Positions 9,822 through 23,423 of a stretch of 64,000 bases of DNA are shown in pieces. The DNA comes from Ryuthela nishihirai. Lineage: Eukaryota > Arthropoda > Arachnida > Araneae > Heptathelidae. The translations under genes were made by a program, and so were the position numbers. Position 1 is the first letter of the stretch. Every line of letters starts with the position of its first letter. The stretch lies in NCBI GenBank assembly GCA_038380435.1, contig JAWZYU010000017.1:19963283-20027282 (forward strand). Reading direction: 5' to 3'. The notes beneath the pieces were generated by a model. The model was not told the DNA's origin and searched no databases. It was given only the letters and a program-made list of their open reading frames with translations.

Positions 9822-12800
9822 AGATAACACGAAATTGACGGTCATCCGACCACTGGTTCACGAGAAAAAGCCAAAAACGTGAAACAAATTTCTACATGTG
9901 AAGTCGTACCCTAATTGACCTAGAGAATCTGCGTTGGGGTCATCCGAAAGCCCTTTTAAAGCCGACTACCACGAACTTGACAGCAAGGTCATCCGAACTC
10001 TGGTTCACAACAAAAAGCCAAAAATGTGTAAGAAACTTCTACATGTGAAGTCATACCCTAATTGACTTAGAGAATCCGCGTTGGGGTCATTCGAAAGCCC
10101 GTTTAAAGCCGAGTAACACGAACTTGACAAGAAGGTCATCGGACCTCTGGTTCACGAGAAAAAGCCAAAAACGTGTAACAAAATTTAACCTATGAAGTCC
10201 TCCCCTAATTGACTTGGAGCATCCGCGTTGGTATCATTTGAAAACCAAGTAACACGAATATGACAAGGTTATCCGACGTCTGATTTACGAGAAAAAGACA
10301 AAAATGTGAAACAAATTTCTACATGTGAAGTCCCCTAATTGACCTAGAAAATCTGCGTTGGGGTCATTCGAAAGCCCTTTTAAAGCCAAGTAAAACGAAC
10401 TTGACAACGAGGTCATCCGACGTCTGGTTCACGAGAAAAAGACAAAAACGTGTAACAAACTTCTACATGTAAAGTCGTCCCCTAATTGACCTAGAGAATC
10501 CACGTTGGAGTCATTCGAAAGCCCTTTTAAAGCCGAGTAACAGGAACTTGACAGCAAGGTCATCGACCTCTGGTTCATGAGAAAAATCCAAAAACGTGAA
10601 ACGAAATTTATCCTATGAAGTCGTCCCCCAATTGAACTAGAAGTCCAATGAAGTCCTTTAATTGACCTAGAGCACCCGCGTTGCAATCATTCGAAAGCCT
10701 TTTTAAAGCTGAGTAGCACGAACTTGACAACAAGGTTATCCAACCTCTGTTCACGAGGGAAAGCCAAAAACGTGAAACAAAATTTATCCTATGAAGTCGT
10801 CCCTAATTGACCTAGAGCATCCGCGTTAGTACCATTCGAAAGCCCTTTTAAACCCGAGTAACATGAACTTGACAACAAGGTCGTCAGACGTGTGGTTCAT
10901 GAGAAAAAGTCAAAAATGTGTAACAAACTTCTACATGTGAAGATCCCCTAATTGACCTAGAGAATCCGCGTTGGAGTCATTCGAAAAGTCCTTTTAAAGC
11001 CGAGTAAACCGAACTTCACAACAAGGTCATCCGACCTCTGGTTCATGAGAAAAAGATAAAAACGTGAAACAAAATTTATTCTATGAGGTCGTCCCCTAAT
11101 TGACCTAGAGCATCCGCGAAATTCGAATGGTACATTCGAAAGCCCTTTTAAACCCGAGTAACACGAATTTGACAACTAGGTCATCCGACGTCTGGTTCAT
11201 GAGAAAAAGACAAAAACGTGAAACAAATTCCTACATATGAAGTCGTCCCCTAATTGACCTAGAGAATCCGCGTTTGTGTCATTCGAAAGCCGAGTAACAC
11301 GAATTTGACAACAATGTCATCCGACGTCTGGTTCACGAGAAAAAGCCAAAAACGTGTAAGAAACTTCTACATGTAAAGATGTCCCCTAATTGACGTAGAG
11401 AATCCACGTTGGAGTCATTCGAAAACCCTTTTAAAGCCGAGTAACAGAACTTGACAGCAAGGTCATCCGACCTCTGGTTCACGAGAAAAAGACAAAAACG
11501 TGTAACAAAATTTATCCTATGAAGTCTTCCCCTAATTGATCTAGAGCATCCGCGTTCGGGTCATTTTAAAGCCAAGTAACACGAACTTGACAACAAGGTC
11601 ATCCGACGTCTGGTTCACGAGAAAAAGCCAAAAACGTGTAACAAATTTCTACATGTGAAGTCGTCCCCTAATTGACCTAGAAAATCCGCGTTGGGGTCAT
11701 TCGAAAGCCCTTTTAAAGCCAAGTAAAACGAACTTCACAACAAGGTCATCCGACGTGTGGTTCACGAGAAAAAGCCAAAAACGTGTAACAAACTTCTACA
11801 TGTGAAGTCGTACCCTAATTGACCTAGAAAATCCGCGTTGGGTCATTCGAAAGCCCTTTTAAAGCCGAGTAACACGAACTTGACAAGAAGGTCATCGGAC
11901 CTCTGGTTCACGAGAAAAAGCCAAAAACGGGTAACAAAATTTAACCTATGAAGTCGTCCCCTAATTGACTTGGAGTATCCGCGTTGGTACCATTCGAAAG
12001 CCGAGTAACACGAATATGACAACAAGGTCATCCAACGTCTGGTTCACGAGAAAAACGTGAAAGAAATTTCTACATGTGAAGTCGTCCCCTATTTGATCTA
12101 GAGCAACGCGTTGGGGTCATTCGAAAGCCCTTTTAAAGCCGAGTAAAACGAACTTGACAACAAGGTCATCCGACCTCTGGTTCACGAGAAAGAAAAACGT
12201 GAAACAAAATTTATCCTATGAGGTCGTCCCCTAATTGACCTAGAGCATCCGCGTTAGTACCATTCGAAAACCCGAGTAACACGAACTTGACAACCAGGTC
12301 ATCTGACCTCTGCTTCATGAGTAAAAGCCAAAAAAGTGAAAAAATTTATCCTATGAAGTCGTCCGCTAATTGACCTAGAGCACGCACGTTGGGGTCATTC
12401 GAAAGCCGAGTAACACGAACTTCACAGCAAATTCATCCGACCTCTACTTCAAGAGAAAAAGCCAAAAACGTGTAACAAACTTTATCCTATGAAGTCGCCT
12501 TTTAATTGACCTAGAGCACCCGCGTTGGAATCATTCGTAAGCCCTTTTAAAGCGAAGTAACACGAACTTGACAAGGTCATCCGATCTCTGGTTTACGAGA
12601 AAAAGCCAAAAACGTGAAACAAGTTTCTACATATGAAGTCCCCTAATTGACCTAGAGCATACGCGTTGGTACCATTCAAAAGACCTTTTAAAGCCGAGTA
12701 ACACGAATTTGGCAACAAGGTCATCCGACGTCTGGTTCACGAGAAAAAGACAAAAACGTGAAACAAGTTTCTACATATGAAGTCCCCTAATTGACCTAGA

Positions 12801-14383
12801 GAATCCGCGTTGGGGTCATTCGAAAGCCGAGTAACACGAACTTGACAACAAGGTCATCCGACCTAAGGTTCACGGGAAAAAGCCAAAAGAGTAGGAAATT
12901 TTAGCCTATGAAGTCGTCCCCTAATTGACCTAGAGCATCCGCGTTGGTATCATTCGAAAGTCCTTTTAAAGCCGAGTAACACGAACTTGACAACTAGGTC
13001 ATCCGACGTCTGGTTCACGAGAAAAAGCTAAAAACGAAACAAATTTCTACGTGTGAAGTCGTCACCTAATTGACCTAGAGCAAAGCGTTGGGGTCATTCG
13101 AAAGCCCTTTTAAAGCCAAGTTACACGAACTTCACAACAAGGTCATCCGACGTCTAGTTCACGAGAAAAAGCTAAAAACGTGAAACAAATTTCTACATGT
13201 GAAGTCCCCAAATTGACCTAGAGCACCTGTGTTGATGTCATTCGAAAGCCCTTTTAAAGCCGAGTAACACGAACTTGACAGCAAGTTCATCCGACCCCTA
13301 GTTCACGGGAAAAATCCAAAAAAGTTTAACAAATTTACCTATGTGAAGTCGTCCACTATTTGACCTAGAGCATCCGCGTTGGGGTCATTCGAAAGCCGAG
13401 TAACACGAACGTGACAGCAAGTTCATCCGACCTATGGTTCACGAGAAAAAGCCAAAAACGTAACAAAATTCAACTTATGAAGTCGTCTCCTAATTGACTT
13501 AGACTGTCCGCGTTGGGGTCATTCGAAAAGCCGAGTAACAGAACTTGATAGCAAGGTCATCCGACCTCTGGTTCACGAGAAAAAGCCATAAACGTGTAAC
13601 AAAATTCAACGTATGGAGTCGTCCCCTAATTGACCTAGAGCACCCGCGTTGGGGTCATTCGAAAGCCCTTTTACAGCCGAGTAACACGAACTTGACAACA
13701 ATGTCATCCGACGTCTGGTTCGCGAGAAAAAGTCAAAAATCTGTAACAAACTTCTACATGTGAAGTCGTCCCCTAATTGACCTAGAGAATCCGCGTTGGG
13801 ATCATTCGAAAGCCCTTTTGAAGCCGAGTAACACGAACGTGACAGCAAGTTAATCCGACCTCTGGTTCACGAGAAAAAGAAAAACGTGAAACAAATTTCT
13901 ACATGTGAAGTCGTCCCCTATTTGATCTAGAGCATCCGCGTTGGGGTCGTTCGAAAGCCCTTTTAAAGCCGAGTAACACGAACTTGAGAACAATGTCATC
14001 CGACGTCTGGTTCACGAGAAAATGCCAAAAACGTGTAACAAAATTTAACATATGAAGTCGTCCCCTAATTGACCTAGAGAATTCGCGTTGGGGTCATTCG
14101 AAAGCCCTTTTGAAGCCGAGTAACACGAACGTGACGGCAAGTTAATCCGACCTCTGGTTCACGAGAAAAAGTCAAAAACGTGAAACAAATTTCTACATAT
14201 GAAGTCGTCCCCTATTTGATCTAGAGCATCCGCGTTGGGGTCATTCGAAGCCCTTTTAAAGCCGAGTAACACGAACTTGAGAACAATGTCATCCGACGTC
14301 TGGTTCACGAGAAAAAGCCAAAAACGTGTAACAAAATTTAACATGTGAAGTCGTCCCCTAATTGACCTAGAGCATCTGCGATT
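9822..14383. repeat. Satellite-like tandem array, about 32 units of about 144 bp
   Basis: Marker blocks recur in fixed order: GGTCATCCGAC, TGGTTCACGAGAAAAAG, CCAAAAACGTG, CTACATGTGAAGTCGTCCCC, TAATTGACCTAGAG, TCCGCGTTGGGGTCATTCG, then AAAGCCGAGTAACACGAA. I count 32 occurrences of the TTCACGAG-type block from 9853 to 14303, at an average spacing of about 143.5 bp. Full units are 146-148 bp. Shorter ones often lack the segment between two AAAGCC copies (CCTTTTAAAGC). One irregular unit near 10630-10680 carries a partial internal duplication. Units are diverged, the array is not homogeneous, and it has no coding function. Confidence 0.97.
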
Positions 14384-16996
14384 TGTTTAACAAATAACTT
14401 TTGTTAGGGGAGAGGGAATAAGTGCTTGATTACCCTTCATTAATATAAAACTCTCTTAATGAATAGGTCTAATAGGAGATATGAGACTGTACACTGAGAG
14501 TTTGACCATCAGTATTACACTGACAGTTCAATAGCCCAATTAAGCTTAATGACTGAATAGCCAAAGATGCTATAGAAGGCTAAAGTTAGGAAAGTGGGAT
14601 CATTCAGGAGAGTGGTGCACAACTGTGAAATATCATTTGTAAAAATGTTTACAACTTGAAGATTAAGTGTAAAAGCTATTTAAAAAAATTACCAAACTGA
14701 TAGTGAAATTTAATTCTTCCAATTTGCAACATCCTTAAATAAAATTCTTTAATTCAACAAGAATGGAAGTTTCATTTCCAATCAATAAAGAAACAGCTTG
14801 TCATATATAAAAGTTTGTCTCCATACTATGGGCAATGAAGTGGCTGATATTATGCAAGAAATCATGCAACAATGGAGACAAACTTGCGCATCTTTAATTA
14901 TCAGTCCAGCAACATTATGCCAATGATTTTTATATTGAGTGCTATCTGAAGAAATATGCACTGTTGATAAACATTTTAAATAACTTTTGATTTTTTTTTA
15001 CTGAATAAAATTGAAACAAAAATTTCTGATTTTTGGAAACTGTAAAAAGCAAAGTCTATAAATTCTTTTGTTCTCTTTTGTGTCTATAACTATCATTTTA
15101 TATTTACTAATAAGTCTGACTAAAAATATGCATCTATCAATCAAGGGAAAAAAAAAGCTCACAGAAGAATGAAAATTTTAAAATAAAATTAAGGGTTTGT
15201 TCTGCTGTTGTAAAGAATATTAGACATATGTATCATTAATTGCATAAACCCATTGTGGCTGTTTTTGCTTTATTAATATTGAAATTAACCCCTTTTTAAA
15301 ATTCGCATGTCCATTGACCCTTTGGTTTGCACAGACGTCTCTATGACAGGTGAGGAAATGAAGCCCATTTAATACACAGATATCTCGCAGATGATTGAGC
15401 AGCTATAGTCATTTAACAGGTCATAAATTTTTCACAGTAGTTCAAATATCTTTCGCTGTCTAGAGATGACATGAGGTATTAGATACCATTCTGCAGATGA
15501 ATAATAAGATATTTCTGAGTGCTTACAGATATTGTTTTATAAATCAGTCGTATTTTACTCATGAAAATCAGTAAAATCCAGATTATCACCAGAAAGACTT
15601 ATAGCAGCACAGTGGGTCATTTTGCAAGATTCCCCCCCCCCGCCCCCAAATGTATAGTGTGTAGGCAGTATTTGAAGCAAGAACAACAGATAGGTGAAGT
15701 ACTTTGTTTCCCTCCATTATCCTGAGTATTTCAAGGTATTCCGCAACAAAAAACTTTATAAATCCACAAGAAACCTTTCATGATTTCAGCATATTGCAAG
15801 TAAAAATTAAACAGTTTTAAGGGGGTTTTCAACAGCTTAGTTCTGATTGAATAAAATTGTATATTATAAAAAGTGAAATTGCATTAAAAGAAGTGAAATT
15901 GCATACACCTATCCCTTGATTTACACAGTCAAGAAAATGCAACCAGTCTCTTTTTTGTATTATTATAGACACAGCTTTACATGGTACGGACTGAGATTTT
16001 TGTTTATGTATGTAGATATAATACATATTATGAAGTGGCAGTGGTATAGCACCAAGGGAGATTATTAGGCTGTCATCCCAAAGTAAAAACTAAATGGTGT
16101 TAATTGAGATAATTTATTTTCGAGAATAAAGGTAATAGTAAATTGCCATATTAATGAAATCGTCATCTGTAACAAGTTATTTTTATATTCTTTCACTATA
16201 ATTATATTCTTGCTATTGTAATGCAGTCTGTCTTGGGATTTCTTAACGAAGTGAAGCCTGTTTTGAATCCGCAGCGAAATCTTTTCTAGACTGAATTTTT
16301 CACACTTGCAAAAAACAGTGTTTTATCTAATTTTCAGCAACAAGTTATACTTTGTAGGCTATTATATAGGCTAAATACAGATGATTCTTAAGTACACTGT
16401 TCATAAAATTTATAAATACTAATTTTACAAAATAAAACACTTGTTGCACTTAAAATGTTGGTACAAATGCTTATCCTTCTTTCAAATTTCACCTTCAATT
16501 TCGATAGTGTAAGTTTACTTTAACAATAAGTATTTTTCATGACAAAAAAGAAATGTACGAGAAATTAATCTAAGCTTATTTAAATTAGTTCGAATAAAGT
16601 ACAAAATAATGTTACACAAATGCTTATTATTATTGTTCAACTGAAGTTTGAGATAAATACCTATAAACAAAATTTTAAATGCACGTTTTATTCATAATAT
16701 GGATTTCTCTTTTTTTTCAGAACCTGTTCCTCTTTTTTTTGCATAAGTTGTTGGTTTTGATTTACATGGTGATTTCCCAGAACCTTTCTGCAATGTAAAT
16801 CAATGGATGGGTGTATTATACATATTAGGCGAAATTCCTCTTCATAAAATAGTAATTGTGGACATGCTTAGTGTAAAAATATTTGTAAGTCAATAGTTTA
16901 AACAGATTTTATTCAATCTACTGAGTTCAATCTTGTAAGAGTAAGTCTCAAGCAACTGGAAGCTACATTTATTTGGCATCCTCGCAATTCCCATAG
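14384..16996. other. AT-rich non-coding sequence with a possible RNase H relic
   Basis: Mostly unrecognised. Around 14826-14890 one frame reads TMGNEVADIMQE. This resembles the GNExADxLAKE signature of retrotransposon RNase H domains, but it is short and isolated. A poly-C/G tract lies at 15632-15645. No gene is supported. Confidence 0.35.
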
Positions 16997-17219
16997 GTGC
17001 CAGATTAAAAAAAAATAATAAATAAATACCCCCTCAAGCAGCTGCTTGCCACAGAGGTCAGACAGTAGCCTGTCAGTTCATATGCCATAGTAGAAGGTCT
17101 GAGAGGATGGCAGGACCACAGCAGAAAAACGACACATACATCCATGCCTTACCCGGGGCTCGAACCCAGGTCCCTTAGATCAGTAGCCAAGCGCGCTAAC
17201 CACTCGGCCATGACAGATA
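16997..17219 (-). mobile_element. SINE family 2, near full-length copy
   Basis: On the minus strand the head reads ATGGCCGAGTGGTTAGCGCG (A box), then GGTTCGAGCCCCGGG (B box), as in a type-II-like tRNA. A body follows with GGTCTGAC and GGCAAGCAGCTGCTTGAGGG, and a tail rich in ATTTATT. The same order is repeated elsewhere in the window, so it is a dispersed family and not a tRNA gene. Confidence 0.85.
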
Positions 17220-18059
17220 ACTGAAGCTTTATTCTATTTTTACTTATTTATTATTTTTTTTATATATATTTTGCTATTTTTTCACTTCTCAACCAAAGAT
17301 GAAATTTTAGTAGTTTTCTTTTTTGCTAGTTGATCATAACTGTTAATAACAGTTCAGCCCAGTCAATGAACTAGATTAATTTTCATTAAATTCTTCCTCA
17401 GAAGTATCACCATAATTTTTGAAATTTATGGATTAATGTATTCAGTGAATTAAAATATTTCATTATTGGTATCATTGATTTATTTTTCTATGAATTTTCT
17501 TTTTACTCTGACATCAAAATATTGCGATAATTTGTAATAGTATGTAGTAGTACTTAACACATTTGTATCAGTATGCATAATTAGTATGTATGTTCCCCAT
17601 TTATATATCAATCTGATCCATTTTATGTCTGTATCTAATCTCTATAATTAACATCTTTAACCTTCATCTGACAAAGGTAAATATAATTGTGACTGATTTT
17701 ATGAGTAGGGGTTCTAAAAAAAACCACCCTCTTTGTGAGGATAAGTGTTAAATATAATGTAGTGAAAATATCCATTAATGTAAGCATTTTTATTATATAC
17801 TTTTAATATGTTTTTAACAAGATTTTATTCCAATGAAAGCTTTTATTTATATATGTTGGTTTCATGATTTGTTTTATTTGCAGCTTCTCAGTATATAAAA
17901 ACACTTCTTTTTATTGATATATCAAATATGAGTTTTTCAAATACACTGAATGACATTGAAATTATCCCACCCAGGAGGAGTAATGGGATAGGGGTGAAAT
18001 GTAGCACACACAGCAATACATATTGGCATACCATGATTTAATTTGCAGTCACTTATAGC
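17220..18059. other. AT-rich sequence, nothing recognised
   Basis: No gene or repeat supported in this stretch. Confidence 0.4.
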
Positions 18060-19260
18060 GTTTAGAAGATGAGATAATGCAGCACAATGTGACTGCCTCA
18101 GTAGGTGGTTGCACCGCAGTGAACGGCAATACAGGCAGCAATATGGCGTGGCATGGAGTCATGTAGTTGACGGATATGGTTCAGAGGAATTGCACACCAA
18201 GCAGCGTTGACTTGCTCCCATAATTCATCGAGATTTCGTGCTGGCTGGTGAGAGGATTGTACACATCGTCCAATATGGTCCTACAGAATTTCTATTGTGA
18301 ATAAATCTGGAGATCTTGCTGGTCATGGCAATACTTGAATATGTTGCAAACATTGTCTGGAGACCCTATCAGTGTTTACATGGGCGTTGTCATGCTGGAA
18401 AATGAGTTACTGGATGCCTCCCAGGAATGGTAACAAAACAGGCTGCAGAACCTCGCTAACTTATCGTGCAGCTGTCAGTGTTCCCGTTATGTGGACAAGA
18501 GGTGACCTGCTGTCATAGCCATTAGCATCTCATACCATTATGCCTGGCTGACGAGCGGTGTATTAGTTGCAAACAACAGCTGGATCCATCCTCTCACCAG
18601 GTTGTCACCATACACAGACCTGTCGATCGTCAGCACCCAGACAGAAACGGGATTCATCACTAAACACAATAGTGTTCCATTCGTGACCCCAGTTCGCATG
18701 ACTTCGACACTAAACCAGACGAGTGCTGTGATGGTTTGCGGTCAATGGCAGTCGATGTAACAGTTTCCCAGCGCGCACGTGTGCCTCATGCAACCTTCGG
18801 TTTACCATCTGGGTTGTTATGGGGATCTCCGCGGCTGCTGACACAGCCCATCAAATATTGCCTACTGTTCTCTGTAGTTATAAAGAAGCATGTCGAATAA
18901 CACCTATCAATCCGTGCTAACATCTGTCAGACGGCATCACTCCCTCTGTGACGCATGCTAGAACCTTCATTACGCCACCGTTGCCAACAACACCCAACAG
19001 TTCGTGCATCCCGATGAACATGGGCAGCCAAACGACGTGTAGTCCATCCAGCTTCACATAGGAAGAATAATTCTTCCTCTCTCAAAAGTATCCAAATGGC
19101 GATAAACCTGCCGACAGCATGTACCAGGCATTTTCGGCCTTCGCTGAACAATTTCCATGCAGAACCACCAAATCTCAACCGTTCACACGACTTCCACCTG
19201 CATAAACACAATACCATCCCTGTCCATTTGCATATCTCAACTGCGCACACTCACCCTTCT
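18060..19260 (-). mobile_element. Decayed Tc1-like transposon (transposase relic)
   Basis: Minus-strand fragments follow the order of a Tc1 transposase. An N-terminal helix-turn-helix region is open at 18927-19250 (GWTTRRLAAHVHRDARTVGC, then a WQRW segment). Downstream come pieces resembling the DDE domain, such as MVTTW and KPSQHSS, interrupted by many stops and shifts down to about 18100. The DNA-binding half is better preserved than the catalytic half. I could not define the terminal inverted repeats. It is inactive. Confidence 0.6.
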
Positions 19261-19423
19261 ATTAGCATGTTTGTATGAAATGTCCTTCTGGGTGGAGCAC
19301 TTTCAATATCAAGCAGTGTATATTACTTCTTTTTCTGTTAAATTGTAATTACATTTTATCACAATTTTTTGAAAACCAGTATATATGGTGCTGGGGTAAA
19401 AACAATTTCACATTACATAAAAA

Positions 19424-19617
19424 AAAATTACACCTCAAGCATCTGCTTGCCACAGGTCTGAAAAGAGGCTGTCAGCATAATACCCCATACAGAAGATATG
19501 AAGAAGCCAAGACCTCAGCAGAAAGACAACTCAAGAGACATTCATTCCTTATACTGGGCTTGAATCCAAGCCCCCTTTGATAGGCCAAGCACACTAACCA
19601 CTTAGCCACTGGGATGG
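19424..19617 (-). mobile_element. SINE family 2, diverged copy
   Basis: Contains the minus-strand order AGTGGTTAGTGTGCTTGGCC, a decayed B box (GGCTTGGATTCAAGCC), and the CAAGCAGATGCTTGAGG end. More diverged than the copy at 16997-17219. Confidence 0.75.
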
Positions 19618-20561
19618 TCATATGACAAACACTTCTGAAAATAGCAGCCAATTTTTATGCTTATTCTGACAATTGCAGATAATTTCGGTAAAAATTAAAA
19701 GTTATATCACCATTTTTAAATCAAACAAAAAAGAATCAAATGCTTTTGCTACAAAAATATGAATATTTTGAAAAAATATCTGAAAATGATACTGAGTAAA
19801 ATTTTATAGCATAAATATAGACAAGATAATCATTGGCAGAACTCTTGAGTAGCAACTACAGTTGTTTTCAATCCACAACTTTCAGTTGTGGATTGAACAA
19901 CTTTCAGTTGTGGCTTGAATTTATATAAGAAACGATGCAGAACTGGAGCAACAAATCTTTGTTGAACTGGCAGATCAAAAACAGAATTTGATAAACCAGT
20001 AGTAGCCACTTGGAAAAAATGTTTTAAGCCTCTGTTGCAATTGTAATGTTATTTAATGCAAGATGTTGCTTAGAACAATTAGGATGATACAAAGTAATAG
20101 CTGATGACATTAAAATGCATTGAAAAATAAATAATAATAAAAATTTTTTTATTATTATTTATGTTAGATGTCTCAATATTTTTGACAACACAGAGATAGG
20201 TGCGAAGTTATATCTAAAGTGATATACATGCTGTCCATGAATATCAATTGCTCAGCTAGAATCATTGTATCTCTATGGAATGTTGTCTTTACTGCAAAAC
20301 GACTATGCATGGTAATTGTTGATGGTCTGTTACTTGTTCCCTTGAGCATCTTTAGTGACCTATTGTTCAATATGCATCTAGGTTATCACTGACAAGCATC
20401 AATTTTGTCATCACTATTTCCAATAGCATATGTTTCGAGATTTCTGGTGTGTGGTCACTGTCTTCAGCTTGTTCAGGAAATGTTCAGAGGTTGATTAGTT
20501 ATGGGATTTGTCATGGCTCTTGAACAGGCTAGATTATAACCTAGGAAACTTTTGAAATGCA
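19618..20561. other. AT-rich sequence with one perfect hairpin
   Basis: The only distinct structure is a perfect 14 bp inverted repeat at 19867-19897 (arms TTCAATCCACAACT with a 3-base loop), followed by a partial direct copy of its right arm. No gene is supported. Confidence 0.5.
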
Positions 20562-20575
20562 CTATCCACAAGGAT

Positions 20576-20963
20576 TTGGGTTGGGTTGTTTTACCTCTGA
20601 GCGGCACTTTTTTGCACACCATGGGCTAAATGGCCAGGTCACATGGACCCCGAAGGCTCAGAGAAGGTTGGGGGAAGGGACCCACTGGAACAGCTATTGG
20701 GAGACAGATGGTAGCCTCCCGTCAAGGCCATACAGCGTGTTCTTTAACGTGCACAGGGTATGGCTCTCCTGCACACGGGGCCACGGCTTAACGTCCCATC
20801 CGACGGACGGCGGCCTTTCCAAGCCCATCGGCGTCCCCTACTGACCGTGGGCAGGGCGGGGAATTTTGCGGAGATAAATCTCAACGTTGACCCAGCTAGG
20901 ACTCGAACCTGGGAACTACAGATTACGAGCCTGGCGCGCTACCGACTGAGCCATCCCCGCCCC
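20576..20963 (-). mobile_element. SINE family 1, full-length copy with 14 bp target duplication
   Basis: Reverse orientation, running from the GGGTTGTTTTACCTCTGAG tail to the GAGCCATCCCCGCC head. Flanking duplication CTATCCACAAGGAT at 20562-20575 and 20964-20977. Confidence 0.92.
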
Positions 20964-21303
20964 CTATCCACAAGGATATTATGAGTGTATGTCTGTTATG
21001 CTTCTCTTTGTTGGTGCAAAATTCTGGCTGCATCTCTGACAGATTTTTCTGAGCTCATTGGCGGGAAGAAAATATTTTGATTGTGGAATGACTTGTGTAG
21101 TCAATATATTGGGAAATTACATGAGCAAGGCACCATTAGCCACTCATGGGAATAAGCTTCCTGCTGTCTTTCAAAAAACTGAAGATTCTTCCGAATTATT
21201 TGTCAAAGCTCATTAACAGCATGCTACAGAGTTGATATATCCAACTATTGAGGACACATCACTTATTGACACATACAGAATAGAACTAGTTTTTCTTATT
21301 TAC

Positions 21304-21487
21304 AGTATTTTATCGTGTATAAGGAACCCCTTTTTGCCAAAAATTGGGTCCCAAAAATAGGGTGGTTTCTTATAGATGTATAGTATTCTTAAATAAATGA
21401 TTATATCTGAAAATAAAAATATCTTTGATGAAAAATCAGGGGGTTCCTTATACATAAGGGTTCCTTATACATGTTAAAATACGATCT
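21304..21487. mobile_element. Small MITE with GTATAAGGAACCC inverted ends
   Basis: The left end GTATTTTATCGTGTATAAGG matches the reverse complement of the right end at about 21420-21487. The GTATAAGGAACCC block is present twice at the right end and once at the left. There is no coding capacity. It is probably mobilised in trans by a DNA transposase that I cannot identify. Confidence 0.7.
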
Positions 21488-21499
21488 TTTCTCTCTGTT

Positions 21500-21690
21500 A
21501 CATAGTGGCCAAGTGGTAAGTGTGCTTGGCTGCATAGTAAAGTGACTTGGATTTGAGCCCTGGGTAAGGTATGGGTATTTTCCCCATGATGCATGTTGTC
21601 TTGCTGTGTCTGTTCTTCCTCACAATGCCTGCAAAGAGTCTATGTTTATTCTATAGGCCTGCTCTATGATTTATTATTCCAATAGGCTGT
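21500..21690 (+). mobile_element. SINE family 2, diverged copy, plus strand
   Basis: Head AGTGGCCAAGTGGTAAGTGT, decayed B box (TTTGAGCCCTGGGTAAGG), then body similarity to the other copies. It begins about 13 bases after the MITE at 21304-21487. Confidence 0.7.
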
Positions 21691-23089
21691 TGGTTGATCT
21701 CTGTGGTAATTAGGATACTTAAATGATTTTTTTTTACACAATTTGGATTAGAATCTTTTCTTTTGACTGGCAGTCCTTACACTAACATATGTATAAATCC
21801 ATTTCATCATCCCATGTGTGGTCCATAAATACCTTTTATCCATTGTTTTGTGTAGCATTTCAACATCTGTAAATATCCCTAAAATCGTTATAAATGCATT
21901 TATAGTATTTTCTATTCTTTTATTTTGCGACATTTAAGCGTTTTTTTTAAGACTTGCATGGCTGAGTTTAGTATTTCATGAAATGTACTATGAAAATAAT
22001 TATTGTAATTTATTTGCACATTCATCATTTGCATTTTGAATAACAAATTGATTTATATTCACTGTTTTCATTCAATTTTAGTTAGTTTCTTTACTTGCAC
22101 ATTTAATTAGATATAAATGAAATGCTCTGTTTTTATATTACAAAGCCAAGAACATTGTGTTAATCACCAAGAAAAACTAATTTTTGATATATGAATATAT
22201 TTCTTAATATTTGTAAGTGAATTTTCAAGCATAGATAAATGTTTAGCTGGAAAAAATGTTTATAAATACCAATTTTCAAAACACAACTGTATGGATTTTA
22301 TATTAATTAAAACTACTGATAATTCTGGTCCAATATGGGAACTGACCACCAGACCACTATTAAGCCAGAGGGTTATAAGTGTTGATTTATAAATATTGTA
22401 TGAGAACTAGGATAAGCCTACTAAAGCTTTCATATGGGTTCTTTTCTTTTGTGTTTTTCGAAATCAGAAAAATAGAAACTAGTTCCTTTTACAAAAATAA
22501 ATGCATTTTGGAAATAGAGATGAAATATTTCAAATTTCATTTAATAAAACACTACTCTTTTTAAGCAGAAACAATAAATAAATTTCGAGGTTTTTTATAT
22601 GCAAATTTCTAAAATTATGTAATGTATATTTTACAAATATATAAAATTCTATGTAAAAGTTTAAAGAATGATCAAAGTATATCTATAATATGTACAAAAA
22701 CATCTGAATATACAAAACATCCACAAATTCAAAACTCTTTATAAAAATTATCCTTTACATGACCATTTTAATGCATGGGCTTCCAACACGGTTCAAAAGC
22801 TCTGTCTTTAATGATCTTATTAAGTATGCTTTATCCTTTCATGTTTACTGCTGCAATTCGATAGTACTTTAAAAGGCATCAAAAGTTTTTGGATCAACAG
22901 CTGGGGTGCTTAAAATTGCACTGGCATTATTCTGATTGCATATTCAATAATTATTTGTTCTCGTCTGCTCTCCGCTAGCTAACATTACTGTTATTTCCCT
23001 TTCGTGAACTTTCTTTATTTGGATATATCCATTCTGGTTAAGGAAATATTGTTAGCTGTGTCTTTATATTTTCATCATATTTTTGCTCA
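21691..23089. other. AT-rich sequence, nothing recognised
   Basis: No supported gene. Short frames here lack any recognisable motif. Confidence 0.4.
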
Positions 23090-23423
23090 TATACAGGTGA
23101 CTTGAATGGTATGTCATAAATCAGGGAGGATTACCAGATCAGGAAACGGTAAAAAAAAGTGCACTAAACATGTCGTGAAGTGCATCATTATAGTTACAGC
23201 TCTGTCAACATGGTGTAGCTGCCTGCATTCCTGTACAGAGAGTGGATTTGCGTTAACATGTGCCTAGTCACTGGGTAATCTTAGATGTTGATTATCAGCT
23301 ACAAGAACCATGCATCATAAGGCCCTATGAATGAAGCTGCCAGGGTATAATACGAACCCTCCAAATGGGAGATGATATATGCAGTGATCTGACACTGAGC
23401 ACCAGTACTGCAGGCCATTGGTT

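Noticed and set aside
10429..14344. Series of minus- and plus-strand frames of 60-85 codons with repeated segments such as SSCYSALKGLSNDPNADSLG
   Set aside because: They are translations of the tandem satellite unit; frames break from unit to unit and there is no start or splice context.
9822..14383. CRISPR array
   Set aside because: The whole unit repeats, with no unique spacers, in a eukaryotic genome.
14826..14890. Retrotransposon RNase H fragment (GNEVAD)
   Set aside because: Only about a dozen residues match; too little to call a feature by itself.
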